From: CAYLWN01 sp964387625
GTDB taxonomy: Bacteria; Patescibacteriota; Microgenomatia; UBA10105
Direction of reading: 5' to 3'
Assembly (NCBI GenBank): GCA_964387625.1
Contig: CAYLWN010000005.1
Coordinates: 1-49,125, forward strand
Length of the DNA: 49,125 nucleotides
A model generated the notes under the pieces. It saw only the letters and a program-made list of their open reading frames with translations, was not told where the DNA came from and searched no databases. Positions 39,889 to 46,742 of this stretch are shown piece by piece. Numbering within the stretch: position 1 is the first letter of the stretch; each line of letters begins with the position of its first letter. The position numbers and the translations under genes were made by a program.

Positions 39889-42282
39889 ATGGAACTTACA
39901 GGAATTCGTCAAACAGTATTTTTAGACAGATATTCGCTTAAAGACAAAGATGGTGTTCCTTTGGAAAAAACTCCTGAAGAGATGTGGAGAAGGGTTTCAA
40001 GAGGTGTTTCCCAAAATGAAAAAACTATAAAACTGCAAAAATATTGGGAAGAAAAATATTATGAAGTCATGCAGGATTTCAATTTTGTACCTGGCGGTCG
40101 GATTTTGTCAGGTGCCGGAACCGGATATAAAGTCACTTATTACAATTGTTTTGTACTGCCTTCTCCAAAAGATTCCAGAAATGGAATTTTGGATAACTTA
40201 AAACAAATGGTGGAAATTATGGCCAGAGGAGGAGGAGTAGGTATCAATTTGTCTTCTTTGAGACCACGGGGCGCTAGAGTTAAGCGGGTAAATGGTTTTT
40301 CTTCAGGTCCCATCAATTGGGCAGAGTTATTTTCCGTTGCCACAAAAGACATTATTCAACAAGGTGGTACAAGGCGTGGAGCTCTCATGCTGATGCTTTG
40401 GGATTGGCATCCTGATGTTGAAGAATTTATCACTGTAAAACAGGATTTGACCCGGATAAATGGTGCAAATTTATCAGTTTGCGTGTCAGATAAATTTATG
40501 CAAGCTGTAAAAAATGACGATGATTGGCAGTTGGTGTTTCCGGATTTGGATGATCCTGATTATGATCAAGTTTGGGATGGATATTTACCAAATTGGACAG
40601 CATTGGGTAAAAAAGTGAAAGTTTTCAAAACCGTAAAAGCCAGACAAATTTGGGACAAGATTGCTTCAGCTGCCTGGAAAAGCGCAGAACCGGGTGTTGT
40701 ATTTATGGAGCGATACAACAAACAATTTAATAATTATTATTATGAGACTATCAACTGTGTCAATCCTTGCGGTGAAGAAGGATTGCCGGCATTTGGTGTA
40801 TGCAATTTGTGTTCCATCAATTTATCAGCATTAGTCAATGATAAAGGAGAGATGGATTATAAAAGACTGGAAGAAATTGCCAGAATTGGAGTCAGATTTC
40901 AAGATAATGTTATTGATGAAGATGTGTATGTTTTCAAAGAAATCAGAGAAGTACAGCAAAAAGGGGAACGCCGGATAGGACTCGGAACCATGGGTTTAGG
41001 AGATGCATTGATCAAAATGAAATTAAAATACGGGTCTGACGAAAGTTTACCAGTAATTGATAAAATTTACCGCACCATCAGAGATGCTGCGTATGATGCG
41101 TCAATTGATTTGGCTTCCGAAAAAGGCGCTTTTCCAAAATTTGATGCACAAAAATATTTAGAAGGATTTTTTATCAAACAATTACCTCCTGAGTTACGTA
41201 AGAAAATTAAAAAATATGGTATTCGCAATTCATTAATTTTACAGCAAGCCCCAACCGGTTCGACATCATTACTGGCGGGTGTTTCATCAGGAATTGAACC
41301 GGTATTTGAATTTGAATTTATCAGACGTGATAGATTAGGAGAACATATTTTAAGACATCCGCTTTACGAAGAATGGTTTAACAATTTCAAACAAGAACAC
41401 GGACGTAATCCAAGCCGCGGAGAAAGGCCGGCTCAATTTGTGTCAGCCAATGATTTGACTCCGGAAGAACATGTCAGAGTGCAGGCGACAATTCAAAAAT
41501 TTGTCGACGCTTCAATTTCCAAAACTGTAAATGCTCCAAATAATCATACAGTTGAAGACGTAAAAAGACTGTATACGCTGGCATATGATTTGGGATGCAA
41601 GGGTATTGCTTATATGCGGGAAGGATCAAGAGATGGAGTTTTGGAAAGGAAAATCACTAAAACAGAAGTTCAGCAAGAACAACAACCAATTTTGCCTTTA
41701 ATTAAACCCCGTCCCATGATGGTAAATGGCGCAACCTATAAAATAGAAACACCGGTAGGCAAAGCCTACATTACAATAAATATCAATGGCGGAAATCAGC
41801 CCATGGAAGTATTTATTAACGTTGGTAAAGCAGGTTCAGATGTTGCTGCCATGGCAGAAGGATTGGGCAGACTAATTTCCTTAAACTTACGCATTCAATC
41901 AACGATACCGCCAACAGAAAGGGTAAAAAATATCATTGAACAATTGGCTGGGATTGGAGGCAGCCGTCATGTAGGATTTGGAGAAAAAAGAGTGCGATCT
42001 TTACCAGATGCGATTTCCAAAGTGATGGCAAAACATATTGCTACAAATAATCAAGAAATGCATGCAAACGGTCATAATCACGAGGAAGGATATGCTAATG
42101 GGCATTCTCAGGTAAATACTGAGCAATTGGAGATAGATAAACCGGAAACAGGAGTGACTCAGCAACCATTATTTTTAAATAAAGCTAAAGAATTTGATTT
42201 ATGTCCATCATGCGGAGAAGCGTTGCTTGCTCATGAAGAAGGGTGTAAAAAGTGTTATGGATGCGGATATTCGGAATGCTAA
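39889..42282 (+). CDS. nrdJ: Adenosylcobalamin-dependent ribonucleoside-diphosphate reductase (class II)
   Basis: A 797-residue class II RNR. Features include the redox Cys87 (NCFVLPSP), GGGVGINLSSLRP, the NPCGEEGLPAFGVCNLCSINLS block (Cys294; Cys305/308), the PTGSTS loop (about 455-460) and the C-terminal reductant tail CPSCGEALLAHEEGCKKCYGCGYSEC. A TSCPD-like domain (about 625-700, GKAYITININGGNQPMEVFINVG) precedes the tail. It makes dNDPs using AdoCbl radicals and needs no oxygen. The locus next supplies the cobalamin adenosyltransferase and two B12 riboswitches, so cofactor supply and use are coupled. Confidence 0.95.
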   Translation: MELTGIRQTVFLDRYSLKDKDGVPLEKTPEEMWRRVSRGVSQNEKTIKLQKYWEEKYYEVMQDFNFVPGGRILSGAGTGYKVTYYNCFVLPSPKDSRNGILDNLKQMVEIMARGGGVGINLSSLRPRGARVKRVNGFSSGPINWAELFSVATKDIIQQGGTRRGALMLMLWDWHPDVEEFITVKQDLTRINGANLSVCVSDKFMQAVKNDDDWQLVFPDLDDPDYDQVWDGYLPNWTALGKKVKVFKTVKARQIWDKIASAAWKSAEPGVVFMERYNKQFNNYYYETINCVNPCGEEGLPAFGVCNLCSINLSALVNDKGEMDYKRLEEIARIGVRFQDNVIDEDVYVFKEIREVQQKGERRIGLGTMGLGDALIKMKLKYGSDESLPVIDKIYRTIRDAAYDASIDLASEKGAFPKFDAQKYLEGFFIKQLPPELRKKIKKYGIRNSLILQQAPTGSTSLLAGVSSGIEPVFEFEFIRRDRLGEHILRHPLYEEWFNNFKQEHGRNPSRGERPAQFVSANDLTPEEHVRVQATIQKFVDASISKTVNAPNNHTVEDVKRLYTLAYDLGCKGIAYMREGSRDGVLERKITKTEVQQEQQPILPLIKPRPMMVNGATYKIETPVGKAYITININGGNQPMEVFINVGKAGSDVAAMAEGLGRLISLNLRIQSTIPPTERVKNIIEQLAGIGGSRHVGFGEKRVRSLPDAISKVMAKHIATNNQEMHANGHNHEEGYANGHSQVNTEQLEIDKPETGVTQQPLFLNKAKEFDLCPSCGEALLAHEEGCKKCYGCGYSEC

Positions 42283-42289
42283 GTTAAAA

Positions 42290-42369
42290 TTCTAAACTCT
42301 AAATCCTAAACTCTAAACATTTTTGGATTTTGAATTTTTTTAGAATTTAGAAATTAGAATTTAGGATTT
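42290..42369. repeat. Telomere-like AT repeat, inverted arms
   Basis: AATTCTAAACTCTAAATCC on the left, TTTAGAATTTAGAAATTAG and AATTTAGGATTT on the right, up to the ATG of the next gene. The same motif set recurs at 46614-46742. It could act as a terminator or spacer. Confidence 0.6.
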
Positions 42370-42903
42370 ATGAATAGAAACAGAGGACTTATTATAGTTT
42401 ATACCGGTGATGGAAAGGGAAAGACAACTGCGGCATTGGGTATGGTATTGCGACATGCAGGGTGGGGAGGAAAAGCATTGATAGTCCAGTTTATAAAACA
42501 TATAAAAACCGGCGAACATAAGGCAATTGAGAAATTTTTACCAAATATAAAAATTGTTCAAATGGGTCTAGGATGGGTAGGAATTTTAGGAGACAAGAAA
42601 CCAAAATCAATTCATCAGGCAAGTGCAAAAAAAGCACTGGAATTTGCTAAAAAGGAAATTATGAGTAATAAATGGCCACTGGTAATATTAGATGAAATCA
42701 ACGGAGCAATTAAGGGTGGATTGATAGTTGCAAATGATGTCTTAACACTAATAAAAAGTAAACCAGATGAAGTTACTTTAGTTTTGACAGGCCGCGAAGC
42801 AAATAAAGAAATTATTCAGGCTGCTGATTTGGTTACAGAAATGAAGAAAGTAAAACACCCGTTCGATTCTGGAATTTTAGCGCAAAAGGGTGTAGACTTC
42901 TGA
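42370..42903 (+). CDS. cobO: Cob(I)yrinic acid a,c-diamide adenosyltransferase (BtuR/CobA/CobO type)
   Basis: A 177-residue P-loop enzyme of the CobA/CobO/BtuR family: P-loop GDGKGKTT (13-20), WPLVILDEINGAIKGGL (Walker B-like) and VLTGREANKEIIQAADLVTEMKKVKHPF. It transfers the 5'-deoxyadenosyl group from ATP to cob(I)alamin, giving AdoCbl for NrdJ. The length is typical of the BtuR/CobA branch. It starts 87 bases after nrdJ and is followed by the cobalamin riboswitch at 42960. Confidence 0.93.
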   Translation: MNRNRGLIIVYTGDGKGKTTAALGMVLRHAGWGGKALIVQFIKHIKTGEHKAIEKFLPNIKIVQMGLGWVGILGDKKPKSIHQASAKKALEFAKKEIMSNKWPLVILDEINGAIKGGLIVANDVLTLIKSKPDEVTLVLTGREANKEIIQAADLVTEMKKVKHPFDSGILAQKGVDF

Positions 42904-42959
42904 GTAAAATATACACATAGTGTTAATTTAAATTATTTTAAACATACCTACCATTTAGA

Positions 42960-43052
42960 TATTTAGGAATTCTGTGAAATACAGAAGCTGTGCCGCAACG
43001 GTAATAGCCCGGAACTAATATTTGTTTAAAAAATTCCCGAGCAGGAGGTTAA
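42960..43052 (+). promoter_or_regulatory. Cobalamin riboswitch 1
   Basis: The core CTGTGCCGCAACGGTAAT (42988-43005, the conserved B12 box with GCCGCAACGG) follows a TCTGTGAAATACAGA hairpin, and GAGCAGG (about 43040-43046) closes the aptamer. The expression platform is the terminator at 43099-43124. It senses cobalamin and controls the DUF4430 protein and the transporter gene. Confidence 0.9.
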
Positions 43053-43098
43053 ACGAAAGATAGTTTAAGAAGTTGATAATTATCTTAACTTAATTCTG

Positions 43099-43124
43099 CC
43101 TCTCGGAAATTGAGAGGTTTTTTT
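43099..43124 (+). terminator. Riboswitch 1 terminator with embedded Shine-Dalgarno
   Basis: CCTCTC (43099-43104)/GAGAGG (43112-43117), then seven Ts ending exactly at the ATG (43125). GAGG in the 3' arm is spaced 7 bases from the ATG and would be the ribosome site, so the closed hairpin blocks both transcription and translation. Confidence 0.8.
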
Positions 43125-43568
43125 ATGAATTTTAAAAAATACGGTGTTGTTTATCTTTTAATAATTTTAGCTGTCAGTCTTTTTATTGTAAACCGGATTT
43201 TTCCGCAATATAAATTACTTAATTTAAGGTCATCTATAGTTCCAACCAGTGCGCCAAGCTTAACTACTAATCCAGAAGGAATTAAGGTAATTATTAATTT
43301 TAGTGATAAATCCGAAGAAGCTGATAATATCAAAGCAGAAAATGCATATGGAGCTTTGGTGGAACTTGGAAAAAAAGAAAATATTGACATCAAAACTAAA
43401 ACTTATGATTTTGGTGTTTTTGTTGAAAGTATCGGTGGATTTGCCAATTCAACTGATAAAGCCTGGATTTATTATGTGAATGGGACATCTGGCGACATAG
43501 CAGCTGATAAAAAAATCGTAAATAAAGGTGATACAGTTGAGTGGAAATACGAAAAACCAAACTTCTAA
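43125..43568 (+). CDS. DUF4430 (transcobalamin-like) cell-surface protein, putative B12 binder
   Basis: A 147-residue protein from ATG 43125 with an N-terminal membrane anchor (about 6-25), a Ser/Thr/Pro linker and a DUF4430 domain (about 70-145: AENAYGALVELGKKENIDIKTKTYDFGVFVESIGGFANSTDKAWIYYVNG and VNKGDTVEWKYE). DUF4430 resembles the C-terminal domain of transcobalamin/intrinsic factor, which clamps cobalamin. Placement right after a cobalamin riboswitch strongly suggests a surface B12 capture protein. The next gene encodes a membrane protein. A TTG at 43110 lies inside the terminator stem and was rejected as start. Confidence 0.88.
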   Translation: MNFKKYGVVYLLIILAVSLFIVNRIFPQYKLLNLRSSIVPTSAPSLTTNPEGIKVIINFSDKSEEADNIKAENAYGALVELGKKENIDIKTKTYDFGVFVESIGGFANSTDKAWIYYVNGTSGDIAADKKIVNKGDTVEWKYEKPNF

Positions 43569-43573
43569 AATTT

Positions 43574-44347
43574 ATGAATTATGAATTAAAAATTAAGAAT
43601 TTAGGAATGTCATTCTGGAGCAAGGACAGCGAAGCTGGACGACGCGATAGAATCTATAGATTTAAAGATAGATCCTATCACTTTATCCACGATCTTAAAT
43701 TAACGGATCGGGATTCGTTTCAGGATGACAAATGGCGATTATTAGTCGCATTGTGTCTAATTTTATTAGCTTTGGTTGAACGGTTATGGTTAGACTTGGG
43801 GCCAAACATTGAACTGATTACTTTGATAACTTTCATTGCCGGATTTTATTTGGGAAAAAAGTGGGCAATCATAGTTCCACTGATTACTCTTGCAGCATCA
43901 GATATTTTTTTAGGAAACACCAATATTATGTTATTTACTTGGAGTGCTTATTTAGTGATTGGGATGGGAGCATGGAAACTTAAGTCTATGATAAATAAAT
44001 TGTCATTCCCACGCCTGCCTGCGCAGTCAGGAAAGTGGGAATCTTTAAAAGTAAGATTCCCGATCAAGTCGGGAATGACAGTAGTTGGATCCGTAGGTGG
44101 GGGAGCAGTGGCTGGTTTATGGTTTTATCTGTGGACCAATTTTGGAGTATGGGTTCTTGATAGTTGGAGTATGTATGAGAGAACTTTAAACGGATTAATA
44201 ACTTGTTATATCAATGGTTTGCCATTTTTGAAAAATCAATTATTTGGTAATTTATTGATTATTCCAATTGGTTTTGCAATTATTGAAGCCGGATTTTTGT
44301 TTTTAAAATCAAGAAATTATAAATTTAATTTACAATATTTAAAATAA
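43574..44347 (+). CDS. DUF6580/ECF-S-like membrane protein, putative B12 importer, with two repeat insertions
   Basis: The frame encodes about 257 residues. From about residue 56 it has membrane helices (LLVALCLILLALVERLWL, LITFIAGFYLGKKWAIIVPLITLAASDIFLG, MLFTWSAYLVIGMGAWKLK, GGGAVAGLWFYLWTNFGVWVLDS, FGNLLIIPIGFAIIEAGFLFL), a pattern like DUF6580 and ECF transporter S components. B12 riboswitch control and its DUF4430 partner suggest a role in B12 uptake. Two non-family segments occur: residues 12-52 come from the 123-bp element at 43608-43730, and residues about 143-169 (LSFPRLPAQSGKWESLKVRF) from the 80-bp element at 44001-44080. The real start is uncertain (43574, or nearer 43730). Confidence 0.75.
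   Translation: MNYELKIKNLGMSFWSKDSEAGRRDRIYRFKDRSYHFIHDLKLTDRDSFQDDKWRLLVALCLILLALVERLWLDLGPNIELITLITFIAGFYLGKKWAIIVPLITLAASDIFLGNTNIMLFTWSAYLVIGMGAWKLKSMINKLSFPRLPAQSGKWESLKVRFPIKSGMTVVGSVGGGAVAGLWFYLWTNFGVWVLDSWSMYERTLNGLITCYINGLPFLKNQLFGNLLIIPIGFAIIEAGFLFLKSRNYKFNLQYLK
43608..43730. repeat. 123-bp MITE-like palindromic element (copy 2), in a coding frame
   Basis: Left end TGTCATTCTGGAG (43608-43620), right end TTTCAGGATGACA (43718-43730), internal GATAGAATCT (43646-43655)/AGATCCTATC (43670-43679). It shares ends and internal arms with 26035-26158. The frame through it is open, 41 codons. Confidence 0.85.
44001..44080. repeat. 80-bp palindromic element inside the B12-transporter gene
   Basis: Perfect 10-bp ends TGTCATTCCC (44001-44010)/GGGAATGACA (44071-44080); internal TCCCAC (44007-44012)/GTGGGA (44035-44040) and ATTCCCGA/TCGGGAAT (44056-44076). 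It reads through in frame in a hydrophilic loop. Confidence 0.85.
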
Positions 44348-44475
44348 GGAACTCCGTGATCCGCCGATGAGGTGGAAATTCGGAGACTGTGCCGCAACGG
44401 TAATCCTCCTACGCTAAAGCTTCGGAGGAGAGTCCGACACTTATTTTAAAGTTTATCCCGAGCAGGAAAGTTAGC
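44347..44475 (+). promoter_or_regulatory. Cobalamin riboswitch 2, carrying a repeat insertion
   Basis: The core GACTGTGCCGCAACGGTAAT (44385-44404) is followed by the AGTCCGACAC block (44431-44440) and CCCGAGCAGG (44457-44466). Between core and AGTCCG lies TCCTCC...GGAGGA (44404-44429), homologous to the element at 25913. It controls the gene at 44569. Confidence 0.9.
44404..44429. repeat. Palindromic element inside riboswitch 2
   Basis: TCCTCC (44404-44409)/GGAGGA (44424-44429) around ACGCTAAAGCTT. It forms a natural peripheral stem of the aptamer, so the riboswitch can still fold. Confidence 0.75.
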
Positions 44476-44539
44476 GTTTAGCAAATATAGAAAAATAGAA
44501 GTAAATGTTATTTCACTAATTTTAAACATCTTTATGAAA

Positions 44540-44568
44540 CCTCTCGGGAATTTAAGAGAGGTTTTTTT
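44540..44568 (+). terminator. Riboswitch 2 terminator with embedded Shine-Dalgarno
   Basis: CCTCTC (44540-44545)/GAGAGG (44556-44561), then seven Ts abutting the GTG start at 44569. Same layout as at 43099. Confidence 0.8.
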
Positions 44569-46046
44569 GTGGATAAAGAATTGTTAGTTACATCGCATAA
44601 CTTGATTTTTCAGACCTTTTTATTAGAAAGCCAAAAAGTTACTCAAGAATTAGGTTTGGGTTGGGAAGAAATTAAGGGCTGTGAATTTAATATCAAAACT
44701 TCAATTAACCGTTTAAAGCAATTAATAGATGTTGGTCATAAATCTGGATATTCCAGAAAATCAATATTGAAATATTGGATCCACGAAGTTGGTGAAGATC
44801 TAAAAGGTTATACCCAAGAATATATTCTACACACTCCTTTATCTCCTGTGGAGTATGAAGGGGAAATAAATGATGTTCAGAATTTTCGTTTAAAATCTCA
44901 CAATTTTACTCTAACAAAAGAATTTAAATATGATTTTAATACTATTTTTGAAATCCGGAAAATGATTGATCGAGATGAAAGAAATGGTGCGGTTTATCGA
45001 GGTTGGGTCAAATTAGAAGAAATGGCGGTAAAAATAGCAATAGGTTCCATCATTATTTTAACCAGTCCAGATGGTAAAACCGGTTTGAAAGATACGCCTG
45101 ATTATCCTTACAGTAGGACTTATATTTTACAAATAACTGGTGATTTTTGGGAACAAGGTAAACATTATAAAAAACTGAAAGGTTGTGATCTGCAAAGTGA
45201 CTTAACTCTAGAAGAACATCGCCAACTGTTAAATTATTTCAAACCAGATCAAATATTACCTAAATCAACAGCAGAAAAAATTGCGGAAACACCTGTAATT
45301 ATAAATGCACAAAATAACCAATTAACAATTTCCGATGTAATTAAAGTCATCCAACAGATACGCGTAAATAACGGCCATGAAAATATTTATAAAAATAGAA
45401 CTTTTGCGGAAGTTTATCAGAGCTTAAATAAACAAACGTTGCAATTTTTAGATCCTAAATTTGAAGACGAGTTTTACAAATTTTCGCAAATTGTATTAAC
45501 TGAAGAAAGTAGGGTAGAAATAGAAATTAAACAAGCTTTGGCATTATTAATCATTCAAGCTTATAAGTTAAATCAAATNNNNNNNNNNNNNNNNNNNNNN
45601 NNNNNNNNNNNNNNNNNNNNNNNNNNNNNNNNNNNNNNNNNNNNNNNNNNNNNNNNNNNNNNNNNNNNNNNNNNNNNNTTTATCCTGATCAAAAAATTGA
45701 TGTCACTATTTATCGATCGGGCAATATAATTGATGGCAAAAATAATTCTTATATACCTTATGAAAACACCTTATATATGCAAGCATATCAGCAGGCGCAA
45801 GAAAATCGAGGCAGTTGTGGAGGAGGAGGAAATACTCAAGAATTTATTGATCCTGTAACAAAAGCCATAAATAATGCATTGGCAAAATTTAACCCGGCAA
45901 TTCCGGGAATTAAAGGCTATGCTAATGTAGATAAATACGGTTCACTGGAATTTGAGTGTCCTCATTGTAAACAAAAAGTTACCAGGTCAAAAGGAAAATT
46001 ATTAAAAGATTGTCCCAAATGCAATAAAGATGTGAGTTGTAAATAA
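44569..46046 (+). CDS. B12-riboswitch-controlled protein of unknown function (spans gap)
   Basis: It starts at GTG 44569, directly after the riboswitch terminator. 336 residues are readable to the gap and about 122 after it, ending in a zinc ribbon (FECPHCKQKV...KDCPKCNKDVSCK). A contiguous open frame after the gap (from 45679, YPDQKIDVTIYRSGN) continues into the ribbon, so one gene of roughly 490 residues or more is likely; the earlier stop at 45729 is an artefact of the arbitrary gap length. No signal peptide or helix is present, so it is probably cytoplasmic. I find no known domain (features: ILKYWIHEVGEDLKGYTQEY, YSRTYILQITGDFWEQGKHY). Regulation by cobalamin is the only functional clue. 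Confidence 0.7.
45579..45678. other. Assembly gap (100 N)
   Basis: Exactly 100 Ns inside the riboswitch-2-controlled gene; the true size is unknown, so the reading frame across it is not fixed. Confidence 0.95.
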
Positions 46047-46098
46047 TTATTTATGATATATCATTGTGACAGGTATAGCCTTATGATATCATAATCTC

Positions 46099-46611
46099 AT
46101 GTCAACACTGCCCGATCCACAACCAACAACACCTATCATTCAATCTACAGATACAAATTCAACTGATGATGTGACAGATGTGCCTGTTATAACAAATGAT
46201 CTTCCGGTTAGTCAAAATATACAAGCTGCTCCAAACGATAATCTAATCGGTCAAATGCAAAAAGAACAGGAACCTATTGCAAAAACAGAAAATCAGACTT
46301 TGCAAGATTTGATGCCGGAAATGAATATATCTCCGGAACTTACAAATATAGGAATTGAAAAAATAAGCGAGACTATCAATTTACCTTCTGATCTTAAAAA
46401 AACCGGAGTTGAAGCAGTGGGTCCAAGTCAACCAGTTGCCCAAACACCTCATGTTGTATTACCAATCAGTGATTACTTAGTTGTTAAAGGTAAAAGTGCT
46501 AAAATGATGTCCAGTTTTTATTGGTTGTATGTGTGGTGTATAAGACAATTAAAAAAAGCGCATTTACATCTAAAAAATATGGGAGGAAAAATAGTTAGAG
46601 AAAAAGATTAG
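46099..46611 (+). CDS. Acidic low-complexity protein preceding the TraG-like ATPase
   Basis: A 170-residue protein with a Thr/Asp/Pro-rich first 100 residues (STLPDPQPTTPIIQSTDTNS) and a more ordered, basic C-terminal half (FYWLYVWCIRQLKKAHLHLKNM). There is no clear membrane helix. CATAAT (46090-46095) lies 3 bases before the ATG and no ribosome site exists, so the message is probably leaderless. It could be a small adaptor for the ATPase encoded next, as it is the only neighbour, but nothing in the sequence proves that. Confidence 0.5.
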   Translation: MSTLPDPQPTTPIIQSTDTNSTDDVTDVPVITNDLPVSQNIQAAPNDNLIGQMQKEQEPIAKTENQTLQDLMPEMNISPELTNIGIEKISETINLPSDLKKTGVEAVGPSQPVAQTPHVVLPISDYLVVKGKSAKMMSSFYWLYVWCIRQLKKAHLHLKNMGGKIVREKD

Positions 46612-46613
46612 TA

Positions 46614-46742
46614 TAAATCCTAAACTCTAAATTCTAAAATCTAAACAAATTCAAAAATTTAAAAAAATAAAAAAAGTTTTGAATTTAATAATTAAATATT
46701 TGGGATTTTTTTAGGGTTTTGAATTTAGAATTTTCTAAATTT
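46614..46742. repeat. Telomere-like AT repeat before the ATPase gene
   Basis: AAATCCTAAACTCTAAATTC and related units, then complementary GAATTTAATAATT...GGGTTTTGAATTTAGAATTTT. The run supplies an in-frame TTG (46719), which explains why a longer reading seems possible. Confidence 0.6.

Noticed and set aside
46719..46742. TTG start for the TraG-like ATPase
   Set aside because: The eight extra codons lie in the AAATTTAGAATTT repeat; ATG 46743 begins the regular protein.
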